Notes: generated from the letters alone by a model not told the origin. A stretch of 64,000 bases of DNA from CAYSPG01 sp964432885 (GCA_964432885.1 CAYSPG010000001.1:62001-126000), one strand, 5' to 3'; counted from the first letter of the stretch, positions 36,340 through 44,386 are shown. A program made the numbers and translations.

Positions 36340-36378
36340 GCCCAAAACCCCTTACAATACAAAACACAAGCTGTATGA
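35962..36378 (+). CDS. Doubtful ORF spanning the repeat array
   Basis: 138 aa. The N-terminal half has two hydrophobic stretches (GGVVVVALFLKK, FFGGFCGFFVGWFF) and the C-terminal half is the translation of the TGTNACA repeats (VTNCHKLVTG, FVTPQYF). An ATGA overlap with the next gene argues for translation; the odd composition argues against. A truncated membrane protein with a non-functional tail is also possible. Confidence 0.25.
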   Translation: MHTINKINRFLCGSYSGGVVVVALFLKKIGWKRPSALFFGGFCGFFVGWFFSVTIFKNTAVFFCNNLNKNNIQFVTKCDKTQKHRYSVTNCHKLVTGAVTCLVELLHFVTPQYFNYQLLSAVTNVTAQNPLQYKTQAV

Positions 36379-36737
36379 ATGAAATTGTAGAAAAAACGGA
36401 AAAAACTACTGAGACTTCTGCCCCTGCTTCTGATAGCAGTGGTCGGCTGTTTGGGCGACCTGAGCCGGAGCCGCCCTGGCTGATGGAAGGTGAACTGCTT
36501 GCCAACAGTACTCGCGGCAAGCTGCGGTTGTTTATGGTGAAAACATGGCGCATTAAGCCCGATTACTACCTGCTGATGGAACTGAGCACGCTTGCCTACC
36601 AGTGGGTAAAGCGTGAGGATTTAAACGAGTGGATGGCAAGCGGTACGTTTAAGTTGTTTGTGCCTGATGGCTACCGGCAAGCTTGCGATAAGTACGATTG
36701 GGATTTACAGAAAGAATATTGGAAAAATAAAAGTTGA
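36375..36737 (+). CDS. Phage protein of unknown function
   Basis: 120 aa with a low-complexity Thr/Ser/Pro N-terminus followed by a compact Trp/Tyr-rich region (LRLFMVKTWRIKPDYYLLME, ACDKYDWDLQKEYW). No domain recognised. Confidence 0.55.
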   Translation: MNEIVEKTEKTTETSAPASDSSGRLFGRPEPEPPWLMEGELLANSTRGKLRLFMVKTWRIKPDYYLLMELSTLAYQWVKREDLNEWMASGTFKLFVPDGYRQACDKYDWDLQKEYWKNKS

Positions 36738-36741
36738 AAAG

Positions 36742-36984
36742 ATGAAAAGAGAATTGTTATTTTACAAATGGTACTACACAAAATTAACGTTGATAAATTT
36801 TGTTCCTGTAATTGAGTTTTCAAAAAACGTACAGGGGCATTTTTTTACCCGTAACTATTGCTTGTACTGGTTACGTTATTGTGTCCAATTATCGCTTATA
36901 GTAACAAGCGATTTTAATGAAGAGAGAAGTGTAGCTCACGAAAAGAATGTTGAACGGTATATGCAGAAAAGGGGTGTTCGATAA
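36742..36984 (+). CDS. Phage protein of unknown function at the assembly gap
   Basis: 80 aa from ATG 36742 (MKRELLFYKWYYTKLTL), basic and aromatic. Its last codons and TAA stop lie within the 55-bp sequence that is repeated after the gap, and the stop overlaps the left arm of the hairpin that follows the gap. Confidence 0.5.
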   Translation: MKRELLFYKWYYTKLTLINFVPVIEFSKNVQGHFFTRNYCLYWLRYCVQLSLIVTSDFNEERSVAHEKNVERYMQKRGVR

Positions 36985-36985
36985 C

Positions 36986-37085
36986 NNNNNNNNNNNNNNN
37001 NNNNNNNNNNNNNNNNNNNNNNNNNNNNNNNNNNNNNNNNNNNNNNNNNNNNNNNNNNNNNNNNNNNNNNNNNNNNNNNNNNNNN
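36986..37085. other. Assembly gap (100 N)
   Basis: Exactly 100 N, a conventional scaffolding filler rather than measured distance. The 55 bp before it (36931-36985) and after it (37086-37140) are identical, so the two contigs probably overlap by one k-mer and nothing is missing. Confidence 0.95.
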
Positions 37086-37140
37086 GTAGCTCACGAAAAG
37101 AATGTTGAACGGTATATGCAGAAAAGGGGTGTTCGATAAC
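37086..37140 (+). repeat. Second copy of the 55-bp gap-flanking sequence
   Basis: Identical over all 55 bp to 36931-36985. The length 55 equals a common de Bruijn k value, so a duplicated contig end is far more likely than a biological repeat. Confidence 0.9.
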
Positions 37141-37218
37141 AGCGGGATTAACGATGGGCGGCAGGCTGGTTGAAAGCTGCAGTTGGTTTATCGCCTTTCG
37201 TTAATCTTACTGTTATCG
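37134..37218. other. Long imperfect hairpin, attC-like in layout
   Basis: Left arm 37134-37160 and right arm 37192-37218 are complementary over 27 positions except for a central unpaired part: CGATAAC/GTTATCG, then a 5-base mostly unpaired spacer (AGCGG against TTACT), then GATTAACGA/TCGTTAATC. The loop holds GGCAGG ... AGCTGCAG. Two paired boxes separated by a 5-base unpaired spacer resemble integron attC geometry, but the outer box is not GTTRRRY. A further small hairpin (AGCGA ... TTCGCT) follows at about 37228-37246. Confidence 0.5.
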
Positions 37219-37276
37219 CTTGCAGGAAGCGATGGGTGTCCTTCGCTAACTATTTTTTATCATGCACTTTTAATGC

Positions 37277-37299
37277 ATGAGCAAAAACCATAAACTACG
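37277..37299 (+). repeat. 23-bp copy of the start of the gene at 35151
   Basis: Identical to 35151-35173 (start codon plus the first seven codons), after which the sequences diverge and this copy reaches a stop after seven more codons. Marks a recombination join or a shared short site. Confidence 0.8.
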
Positions 37300-37548
37300 T
37301 CCAGTATTGTTTTGCCTTTAAATCAGCAATACAGCCTTTGATGCAGCTTTCTTCTATGTGCGAAAAAAGGTAATGAGACGATTGTAATTTTGAAATTGCT
37401 TTATTAATTGGAGCCAAATATCTTTTATTTATAATCAATTTTGAGCTTGGGTTTTCATGCAATTGTAAATCAGTGATGTTTTTGTGTCTTAATTTAAGTT
37501 GGGTGATAAGTAAAGCCTTTTGATTAGCTGTGAAGGTAATTTTTTCAT
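37295..37548 (-). pseudogene. Frame-disrupted small phage gene on the minus strand
   Basis: An open minus-strand frame of about 83 codons ends in TAG at 37295-37297 and reads ITFTANQKALLITQLKLRHK ... ISKLQSSHYLFSHIEES ... IKGCIADLKAKQYWT, which has protein-like composition. The only good start (ATG at 37546-37548, followed by six A) is one base out of frame: seven A would give MKKITFTANQK. So it is either a frameshifted gene or an error in a homopolymer. Its stop lies inside the 23-bp repeat. Function unknown. Confidence 0.5.
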
Positions 37549-37636
37549 GCGAAATTTTTTTTATGCATCTAAGATAGGGGATTAATCATTTAAGCCTGTC
37601 CTTTGAAGACAACTAATGGCTGTGCACCTTTGATAC

Positions 37637-38506
37637 ATGCGCACTATAGAGGGTTCGATTAAAACCTATTTTATCATTTTCTTTTTTATGTTTTTGGTAC
37701 TTGGCACTTTTGCGCCTGAGGTATTTGCACAGAGTACGTGCTTAGCGCCTGCAGGTGGTATTGTTCAGTTTCCGGCATCGCCAAACTGTTATACAGTGTC
37801 ACCTGGCGATACGGTGAATGAGTGTTACACATTTACCGCTCCCGGCAATATTTTACTTTTTACCAGTGTGCCGGCAGGCAGCTGCGCCACGTTGAATGTA
37901 AGCGCGGTGCTGTATGACAGTGCCTGCAATATGGTGCAGCCATCGGCTTTTGGGGTTGTGTTTGTTACTGCAGGCAGCAGTTATGTATGGTGCATTCATT
38001 ATGTGTGCACAGGGACACACGATACGGTGTTTTGCCCGGTGTATTATGATTTTTCGGCTATCCCGGTGGAGTGGCTGTACGTAAACGGAAGTTATATAGC
38101 ACAGGGCGACTGCACAGAAATAAACTGGGCTACGGCCAGTGAGCTGAATAACGACCGGTTTGATGTGCAGTTGAGCGCACCATCAGGATTGAGTTTTTTA
38201 ACCTTGGGCTCGGTTGCTGGTAGTGGCACTACCAACCAGATACATAATTACAGTTACAGGCACCGGCATCCTAACCCGGGAGTAAGCGTTTACAGGGTGA
38301 AGCAGGTTGATAAAAACGGCCGGTTTAAATACAGTAATGCGGTGGCTGTATTTAAACCCACAAGGTTACCGGATGAATGGATGGTGTACGATATAGCAGG
38401 CCGTTACCTTGGTAACTATGCCGATGCCGGCATAATGCAACTTGCAAAAGGCGTGTACCTGGCAAGCAATGGAAATATGTATAAAAGAATAATTGTGATA
38501 CGGTGA
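37637..38506 (+). CDS. Secreted protein with T9SS-type C-terminal domain (moron candidate)
   Basis: 289 aa: signal peptide (FFFMFLVLGTFAPEVFA before QSTCLAP), a Cys-rich beta domain, the block IPVEWLYVNGSYIAQGDCTEINWATASELNNDRF that in Bacteroidota cargo proteins precedes the sorting domain, and a short C-terminal region (MVYDIAGRYLG, LAKGVYLASNGNMYKRIIVIR) like the end of a type A T9SS sorting domain. Lying between phage replication and head genes, it may be a lysogenic-conversion gene exported by the host system. The same arrangement occurs in the chromosomal 913-aa protein upstream. Confidence 0.75.
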   Translation: MRTIEGSIKTYFIIFFFMFLVLGTFAPEVFAQSTCLAPAGGIVQFPASPNCYTVSPGDTVNECYTFTAPGNILLFTSVPAGSCATLNVSAVLYDSACNMVQPSAFGVVFVTAGSSYVWCIHYVCTGTHDTVFCPVYYDFSAIPVEWLYVNGSYIAQGDCTEINWATASELNNDRFDVQLSAPSGLSFLTLGSVAGSGTTNQIHNYSYRHRHPNPGVSVYRVKQVDKNGRFKYSNAVAVFKPTRLPDEWMVYDIAGRYLGNYADAGIMQLAKGVYLASNGNMYKRIIVIR

Positions 38507-38811
38507 TGGAAGAGGATTTACAACGATACGAGATTGAGTGTGCGCATTTGGATAAGCGCAGCAACTGTGCCGAAATAAAATACAAATTTGGAGTAAGGCA
38601 TTGGTTTAAGGGATTTTTAAAAGACAATTTTGAAGACATATCCCCGTCAACCATTACACGTGCGCTGGAGCATTTAACGGTGTGGTACACTAATTACCAG
38701 GGCGAATTGACAATTACGGTTTCGGACAATGAAAAAGGTTTTGAAAGAATATATGTATTCCGGAAAGACGACTTTTCCTCTCCACTTGTAACGATAAAAA
38801 AAAACTGGTGA
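38506..38811 (+). CDS. Phage protein of unknown function
   Basis: 101 aa (start ATG 38506, overlapping the stop of the gene before as TGATG). Soluble, mixed alpha/beta (RHWFKGFLKDNFEDISPSTI). No domain recognised. Stop-start coupling to the secreted gene is unusual for a moron and suggests a shared transcript. Confidence 0.55.
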   Translation: MEEDLQRYEIECAHLDKRSNCAEIKYKFGVRHWFKGFLKDNFEDISPSTITRALEHLTVWYTNYQGELTITVSDNEKGFERIYVFRKDDFSSPLVTIKKNW

Positions 38812-38892
38812 AAGCTGTTAGCAGGGTTGTGTAAAATATTTGCAAAAATGTAATTAACTATATTTTCAAAACAATACATTTACGGGCTAAGG

Positions 38893-39393
38893 ATGGTTAT
38901 TATTGCACTGCCGGTAAAAAGGTACATACGGCATTACCTAGAAACATTTTATGGAAATCCGGAACGGATGTACAATGGCCAAATTTTGGTTGATAGATTA
39001 AGCAGGCACCAACAACCTGGTATAACGCTATACCTGATGCTTGAAAACCCGATTGATAAAGACAAGCACCGGATTAATGCTTCGCATTATAACGACAAGG
39101 TTTACGTAGAGATTAAAGAAGATGTGTTTATGCGCAGGGGGCATTTTGTTACCAATGGCAACATAGTGGCGTTTAACACTACGGTGGAGCGTGAAATTAA
39201 AAACCATGTGCGCATATCTGCGGATAAAGAATTAAAGATTTACCCGGATGCTGAAATTAAAAAAGTATTGGAAAGTGCGCTGGAAGGAATAGGGCTTGGA
39301 GATGAGATTTTTGCCGTTCAAAGCATCATAAAAGACTATTATCGCTACAGGTTGAATAAAAAGGATGCGATAATATTAAGAAAATCAGCATGA
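38893..39393 (+). CDS. Phage protein of unknown function upstream of the head module
   Basis: 166 aa (IRHYLETFYGNPERMYNGQI, RRGHFVTNGNIVAFNTTVERE). No domain recognised; first gene of what looks like the late head cluster. Its stop overlaps a 21-aa ORF in ATGA. Confidence 0.6.
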   Translation: MVIIALPVKRYIRHYLETFYGNPERMYNGQILVDRLSRHQQPGITLYLMLENPIDKDKHRINASHYNDKVYVEIKEDVFMRRGHFVTNGNIVAFNTTVEREIKNHVRISADKELKIYPDAEIKKVLESALEGIGLGDEIFAVQSIIKDYYRYRLNKKDAIILRKSA

Positions 39394-39455
39394 TATATAA
39401 GTTATGGCGCAAGTGTCCGCAATGTGATTTTAAGTATAAAAAAGCAGCAATATGA
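39390..39455 (+). CDS. 21-aa CxxC microprotein candidate
   Basis: Reads MIYKLWRKCPQCDFKYKKAA and one more residue. Its ATG overlaps the preceding stop and its stop overlaps the next ATG (ATGA at both ends), so translation would be coupled. The single CPQC pair resembles half a zinc ribbon. Confidence 0.4.
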   Translation: MIYKLWRKCPQCDFKYKKAAI

Positions 39456-39973
39456 AACGATTGACCGAAGGTGAGCAGAATTTAGGCTCAGTACAGCTGG
39501 CGTTATTTCTTCCTTTACAGAGTGTGGAAAGCACCGGAGAGCCGGATGTTGAGGACAATAATATACTTGACCTTACAACTATTGAGCTTGCTGATGACAT
39601 TGGCGGATGGGATTATTTTGGCTTTACTTTTGAAACCGGCACTGTAAAAGAAGAGAGCAGGGAAACAGAAAACGGCCCCCTTTATACCTATACACTGGAA
39701 GGTAGATTGTCAAAAAATACGGTAAACAGGCGCAATGATTTTGAGCTATACGATAATTGCGAACTGATAGTGGTTTGCGCAGATGTAAATGGCGATGTGC
39801 TTTTAATAGGCAGTTGTGAGGATGGCGAAAAAAGTGGAATGAAAATGACTACGCAGTTTGCCGAAGGGCCTGAAATAAAATCACGCAACAGCCATTTGGT
39901 AACGCTGCGATATGAGACATTTACGAGGGCGTATCACGCTAAAAACGAAGATTTGCTTACGGTAATTTTGTAG
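39452..39973 (+). CDS. Phage protein of unknown function
   Basis: 173 aa, acidic and beta-rich (GGWDYFGFTFETGTVKEESRE, CELIVVCADVNGDVLLIGSCE). Directly before the head protease, so possibly a minor head or neck protein. No domain recognised. Confidence 0.6.
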   Translation: MKRLTEGEQNLGSVQLALFLPLQSVESTGEPDVEDNNILDLTTIELADDIGGWDYFGFTFETGTVKEESRETENGPLYTYTLEGRLSKNTVNRRNDFELYDNCELIVVCADVNGDVLLIGSCEDGEKSGMKMTTQFAEGPEIKSRNSHLVTLRYETFTRAYHAKNEDLLTVIL

Positions 39974-40039
39974 CGCTACAGGGGCTGTCCTTTTCGGGGC
40001 TTGGGTGGCGAGGTAGTTTTGACATCTCTATACAAAGGA

Positions 40040-41404
40040 ATGTCTCAACACAAACGGTTTGTAACTTTTGCCGATATAATGCGCACGGTTTGGTTCATTG
40101 AAGAATCAAAAGCCGAAGGGTACTATCCGCTTGTTTTAAGCATGCTTGAAGGAACACTTCAGCCATTATCTTTTACACAAGATGATGAAACCCAACCGCG
40201 AGATAAATCAATTAGTAATGGAATTATTGAAGTAACATCAGGAGTTACCGGCTATCGAGTTTCGGCTTATGGCGAAGCAGCGCCACCTGAAGGAGCACCG
40301 CCTAACTCGGTTGCAATTTTTGATTTCAAAGATGTAATTACTAAGTACGACCAGTTTTGTGGCGACAGCGGAATGGCAACAAAGCGCGACCTTATTATGC
40401 GTGCCGGAGCCAACCCTAATGTAATAGCAATGGTTTTTGATGTGGACACACCAGGCGGTGATGGCCACGCAGCTGCATCAGTTACTAAAGCAGCAAAAAA
40501 CTTTGGCAAGCCAGTGATTTCGCATGTGGAAGGCATGGGAGCCAGCGCAGGAATGTGGCTTATTGCCGGCAGTGACGAAATATTTATGCAGGGCAAAGGA
40601 ACTCAAGTTGGAAGCATAGGCAGCTATGTGGAGCTTTGGAATTTTGCAGAATATTTTAAGCAAAAGGGAATTGATGTTTCGCGCATATATGCGCCACAAT
40701 CTACTTTAAAAAACAAAGCTTTTGAAGATGCATTAAATAAAGATAATGCAGCTATGAAAGCTACTCTGAAGCAGCATGTTGACTTTTTTATCAATGATGT
40801 AAAAGAGGGCCGCCCAAACATTTCGTCTAACGAAGATATTTTTAAAGGAGCCATGTTTTTTACTGATGAAGCTATTAAAAATAGCCTTGCCGATACCAGC
40901 GGAACATTGCTTGATGCTATTACCAGGGCTACTGAGTTATCAAAGAAAAAAACTTCTGTTTCATTTCAAACAACAACTACAATGCAATTATCGAAATACC
41001 CAAAGGCTTTAAACAGTCTTGTAAAAAAAGAAACCATCACGGCTGAAGAAATTTCTTCAGTAAACAAAGAGCTTTCAGAGAACGGCATAACAAGTGTTCA
41101 GCTTGTGAGCAACTCGCTTTTTGAAACCATTCAAAATGATTGCGCAGCTGCTATTGAAAAAAAGGAAGAAATAGCAACTGAGCGTGATGCTTTGCAGGCC
41201 AACGTTGATTCGATGACGAAAGAAATTGAAACGTTGAAGGCCGAAGTAAAAACCCTTGGCGGCAAAGCTGCAGGCACACACACAGCTGTGAGCGGAAAAG
41301 ACGAGAGCCATGTGGAAACAACTGCAGAAGCGGTTGACTACAGCAAAGCAAAGCACAACCAGGAAGCCAAAGAGATGAGCGAAAGTGTGAGTGGGATTAA
41401 GTAA
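40040..41404 (+). CDS. Phage head maturation protease, S49 family, with scaffold-like tail
   Basis: 454 aa from ATG 40040 (in-frame TTG at 40001 and 40019 are possible but less likely). An S49/SppA-like serine protease core shows VFDVDTPGGDG, the nucleophile in GMGASAGMW at about residue 168, and GTQVGSIGSYVEL. From about residue 300 the protein becomes helical, with a coiled coil (ERDALQANVDSMTKEIETLK) and a charged low-complexity end, which resembles fused protease-scaffold proteins cleaved during head maturation. The next gene is the probable capsid protein. Confidence 0.88.
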   Translation: MSQHKRFVTFADIMRTVWFIEESKAEGYYPLVLSMLEGTLQPLSFTQDDETQPRDKSISNGIIEVTSGVTGYRVSAYGEAAPPEGAPPNSVAIFDFKDVITKYDQFCGDSGMATKRDLIMRAGANPNVIAMVFDVDTPGGDGHAAASVTKAAKNFGKPVISHVEGMGASAGMWLIAGSDEIFMQGKGTQVGSIGSYVELWNFAEYFKQKGIDVSRIYAPQSTLKNKAFEDALNKDNAAMKATLKQHVDFFINDVKEGRPNISSNEDIFKGAMFFTDEAIKNSLADTSGTLLDAITRATELSKKKTSVSFQTTTTMQLSKYPKALNSLVKKETITAEEISSVNKELSENGITSVQLVSNSLFETIQNDCAAAIEKKEEIATERDALQANVDSMTKEIETLKAEVKTLGGKAAGTHTAVSGKDESHVETTAEAVDYSKAKHNQEAKEMSESVSGIK

Positions 41405-41462
41405 TTCTATTAACAGAAAAAAATAAAAATTTAAAATTTAAAATCTATAAAATTTATTTAGC

Positions 41463-42533
41463 ATGACCACAACAGGAGGATTTAACCTTGATGATTTAAT
41501 TGCAGAGTTTGGCGCGTATTATGTAGATAATGGCCAGGCCGAAAAGGACATCAAAAATCAGATGTTTTATACCGATGACCTGAGCAAATTTTTTGCCAAG
41601 GCCCCGCAAAAAGGAAACATTTTCAGAGGGGTGCAGCTTTTTAGCACCGAAGTTTTACAAGGCTTTTTAAAGGCGTTTGTGAGCAAAGGTACTGGCAACT
41701 TTAAAACCTGGACTCAAAAGCTGGGTGAGTTTAAAATTGACAAAAGCGAGGATCCTGATGACTATGCTAATATGTGGGCAGGTTTTTTAAGCGACCTGAA
41801 CGAAGTGGACCGAAGCAAGTGGCCTATTATTTACTACATCATAAATAAGGTGCTAATGCCGCAAAGCCAGCAGGATTTTATCCGCGAGGTGGCGTATTGG
41901 GGTTACCAGTTTACTGGCGTGGGCAATGGTGGTGTGGATAACACAGGCACATTGCGCGAAACACCTGCAGAAGATGATAAACTGAAGGCAAACACATCCA
42001 TGGATGGTTTGCGTATTCAGTTTGTTAAAATGGCAGCAGCCAGCCGTCTAAACACCATTACGCTTGGCGCATTGGAAACCGACCCGGCTGATTTTGTTAC
42101 ACAAATTGAAGATTTTGTAAAACAAATACCTGATTTGCTGAAAGGGCAAATGGACAATCTGTTTATGAGCACAGCATTGCGCACACGATACCGCGAGGGT
42201 GTGCAACAAAAGTACAACGTAAACTATAAAGGCCAGGCTGATTTGGATGCCATTTTTGACAGCAACATGACCGTGGTGGGTACGGCAGCACAAGGTGGCA
42301 GCAGTAAGATTTGGTGCACACCGGCAATAAACCGTGTGCGTGCCATACGTGCCGACCAGGCAGGCCGCTTTGATGTTCAGAAAGCTGACCGCAGGGTGAA
42401 AATGTTGAATAACTGGAGCTATGTGCTTACGTTTCATCAACCCGAGTTGATTGTTACAAATGAACTTGAAAACACCATTGCCAACGGTGAGATTACCGGA
42501 GGCGGACGTTATGCAACCACTATTGCATCGTAA
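41463..42533 (+). CDS. Probable major capsid protein
   Basis: 356 aa, soluble, no signal peptide; begins MTTTGGFNLDDLIAEFGAYY and ends ELENTIANGEITGGGRYATT. Position directly after the protease-scaffold gene, length and composition fit a major capsid protein, and I recall similar proteins in Bacteroidota phages. The HK97 fold cannot be proved by eye. Confidence 0.72.
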   Translation: MTTTGGFNLDDLIAEFGAYYVDNGQAEKDIKNQMFYTDDLSKFFAKAPQKGNIFRGVQLFSTEVLQGFLKAFVSKGTGNFKTWTQKLGEFKIDKSEDPDDYANMWAGFLSDLNEVDRSKWPIIYYIINKVLMPQSQQDFIREVAYWGYQFTGVGNGGVDNTGTLRETPAEDDKLKANTSMDGLRIQFVKMAAASRLNTITLGALETDPADFVTQIEDFVKQIPDLLKGQMDNLFMSTALRTRYREGVQQKYNVNYKGQADLDAIFDSNMTVVGTAAQGGSSKIWCTPAINRVRAIRADQAGRFDVQKADRRVKMLNNWSYVLTFHQPELIVTNELENTIANGEITGGGRYATTIAS

Positions 42534-42589
42534 TTTTTAATAGACATATTTAAAATTTCTCATCATAACAATAAAATAAAAGTAGAACG

Positions 42590-42901
42590 ATGACACCAGA
42601 AGAAATGACCAAACTGCAGGAGGAAAATGCAGGTTTGAAAAAACAGGTTGCGGACCTTAATGCAGCCGTTGATGCAGGGGTAAAGGAAAATGCAGCACTG
42701 CAGGCTAAGCTTGATAAGAGCCAGGCCAACCAAAAGGTGGAGCATCCATCTGTAACGGTAAACAAAAAGAAATACCGATGCGAGCTTGCCGGCACTACCA
42801 TCTTTAATAATGTTACCTACACAGCCAAAGAGATTTGCGCTAACAAGTCGGTAGCCGAAGAGATGGTGAAAAAGGGAGTTTATTACATGGTGGAGGAGTA
42901 A
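42590..42901 (+). CDS. Small head-associated protein with coiled coil
   Basis: 103 aa: an N-terminal coiled coil (MTKLQEENAGLKKQVADLNA) and a C-terminal compact domain (KYRCELAGTTIFNNVTYTAKE). Follows the capsid gene, so it could be a head-fibre or decoration protein. Inferred from position and shape only. Confidence 0.6.
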   Translation: MTPEEMTKLQEENAGLKKQVADLNAAVDAGVKENAALQAKLDKSQANQKVEHPSVTVNKKKYRCELAGTTIFNNVTYTAKEICANKSVAEEMVKKGVYYMVEE

Positions 42902-42961
42902 TCTTTCATCTATCATCAAAAATTTAAATTAAAAAAAGTAAAACCTATAAAAAGTTAAAAC

Positions 42962-43501
42962 ATGGCATTTACACCACAAGATTTATTGCACAGCCAGGGC
43001 GCAGAGAATATTGCCGGCACAGCTCAGGAGTTTTATTACACTGAGTGGGAAAAAATTACAGGATGGCCCGCCCCGGGCGTCACTACCGCTACCCGCAACC
43101 TTTGGGATGGCGCATTTACATTTAGCACCGGTGGCCGCTGGTACAGATGGTACAATACTCTTGAAACCGGCAAAATTACTTCCAAAATGGAAGGGGAAAC
43201 GGATTGCAAGAGCTTTAAGAACCGTGTAGAGTTCAAGCATCCTGGCAGCGCAGTTGCATTTCAGGGTGTACTTGCGGAGTTAAAGAATCGCGGCATTGTG
43301 CTTATTGCTGTTGAAGGTAACGGGCAAATGCGCATGATTGGCAACCCATTGTTTCAGGCAGCTGTGGTTGACGGCTCGGAAGACAGTGGAGCTAAAGGAA
43401 CGGAGTATAAAGGGTTCTCGATGGTGATTGAAGCTCGCCATACGGATCCATGTCCGGTTCTTGACCCGGGTGTTACCATCAGTTTTGTGGCTGCAGCGTA
43501 A
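42962..43501 (+). CDS. Head or tail structural protein, paralog A
   Basis: 179 aa, beta-rich (FTPQDLLHSQGAENIAGTAQ, IVLIAVEGNGQMRMIGNPLF, GTEYKGFSMVIEARHTDP). It shares the opening, the EGNGxxR box, and the GTxYKG box with the next gene, so the two are tandem paralogs. Likely a virion protein (tail-tube or decoration type); not identified further. Followed by a terminator. Confidence 0.65.
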   Translation: MAFTPQDLLHSQGAENIAGTAQEFYYTEWEKITGWPAPGVTTATRNLWDGAFTFSTGGRWYRWYNTLETGKITSKMEGETDCKSFKNRVEFKHPGSAVAFQGVLAELKNRGIVLIAVEGNGQMRMIGNPLFQAAVVDGSEDSGAKGTEYKGFSMVIEARHTDPCPVLDPGVTISFVAAA

Positions 43502-43527
43502 ATTTAAGAAAAGTAAATTATGTAACG

Positions 43528-43553
43528 GGCAGCAGCGGGTAACCGGTGCTGCC
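43528..43553 (+). terminator. Intrinsic terminator after paralog A
   Basis: GGCAGCA/TGCTGCC 7-bp stem with inner GGG-TAA-CC type pairing, followed by TTTTATTATAT. Sits between the two paralogs, so paralog A and the capsid genes may be transcribed at a higher level than paralog B. Confidence 0.7.
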
Positions 43554-43567
43554 TTTTATTATATCAG

Positions 43568-44119
43568 ATGGTTCAATTTGAGGATGTAATTCACAGCCAG
43601 GGCACGGAAAATATTCCGGGAACAGCCCAGATGCATTATTACATAAAAAAATCGGATTTAACCACTGTGCCTGAGCCATCAGGATCTCCAACTACACTTG
43701 CGAGGAAAGTTATAATTATGGATGACTTTGTTCCCAAAATAGGAAAAAAGTTTTGGAAAATGTATAGCACAATGGATACAGGTGAAGTTAAATGGGTGTT
43801 GCAAGGGGAGAATGACAGCAGAAGTATATTAAGTTATTTTGAGTGGAAGTATCCTGGCACATTAGCGCAAGCGGAGGGATTAGTTGCTGAAATGAAGCAC
43901 ACCGACATGGTATTTATAGCAGTAGAGGGAAATGGTGACAGGCGTTGTTTTGGAAATAATATGGCTCCAGCAATATTAAAGGTAGCTGAAGGTGCCTCCG
44001 GCAAAAAAGGAACTGATTATAAAGGCATAACAATGCGTGTTGAATGGACGTGGGATTACCCGGCTCCGCACCTGGATGAAGGCGTTAGTGTTCCTATTAA
44101 TCCGGACATAGGATCGTAA
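43568..44119 (+). CDS. Head or tail structural protein, paralog B
   Basis: 183 aa, clearly related to the preceding gene: EDVIHSQGTENIPGTAQ, MVFIAVEGNGDRRCFGNN, GTDYKGITMRVEWTWDYP. Divergence is high, so the duplication is old. Same inferred class of virion protein. Confidence 0.65.
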   Translation: MVQFEDVIHSQGTENIPGTAQMHYYIKKSDLTTVPEPSGSPTTLARKVIIMDDFVPKIGKKFWKMYSTMDTGEVKWVLQGENDSRSILSYFEWKYPGTLAQAEGLVAEMKHTDMVFIAVEGNGDRRCFGNNMAPAILKVAEGASGKKGTDYKGITMRVEWTWDYPAPHLDEGVSVPINPDIGS

Positions 44120-44158
44120 TAAAATTGGATGTTAACATTTAAAAAATAAAAAATCATT

Positions 44159-44386
44159 ATGGCAGAAACAAAAGAATCCGCGCTACAACTGCGCGAAGAT
44201 GTAGCAAAAAAATTCAAACTAAAAGGCATTACACATGCTGGAGAAATTAGGTTTATGAGGCAGATGATAGACCTGAGCAAAATTGACTTGGCTAAGGCAG
44301 AAGAACTTGTTAAGGCAGGCTGTACGGTATTGGAGCCGATAAATGCACCAGCAGCGAGCCCGGCTCCTGCAGGTGGAGGAAAGTAA
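44159..44386 (+). CDS. Small phage protein of unknown function
   Basis: 75 aa; helical (ESALQLREDVAKKFKLKGIT) with an Ala/Pro/Gly-rich end (APAASPAPAGGGK). Closed by a terminator at 44409-44438. Confidence 0.55.
   Translation: MAETKESALQLREDVAKKFKLKGITHAGEIRFMRQMIDLSKIDLAKAEELVKAGCTVLEPINAPAASPAPAGGGK

Noticed and set aside
36931..37140. Biological 55-bp direct repeat
   Set aside because: The identity is complete and each copy ends exactly at the N run, which is typical of duplicated contig ends.
37134..37218. Genuine integron attC site
   Set aside because: The outer box is GTTATCG rather than GTTRRRY, no integrase is visible, and only one copy is seen.
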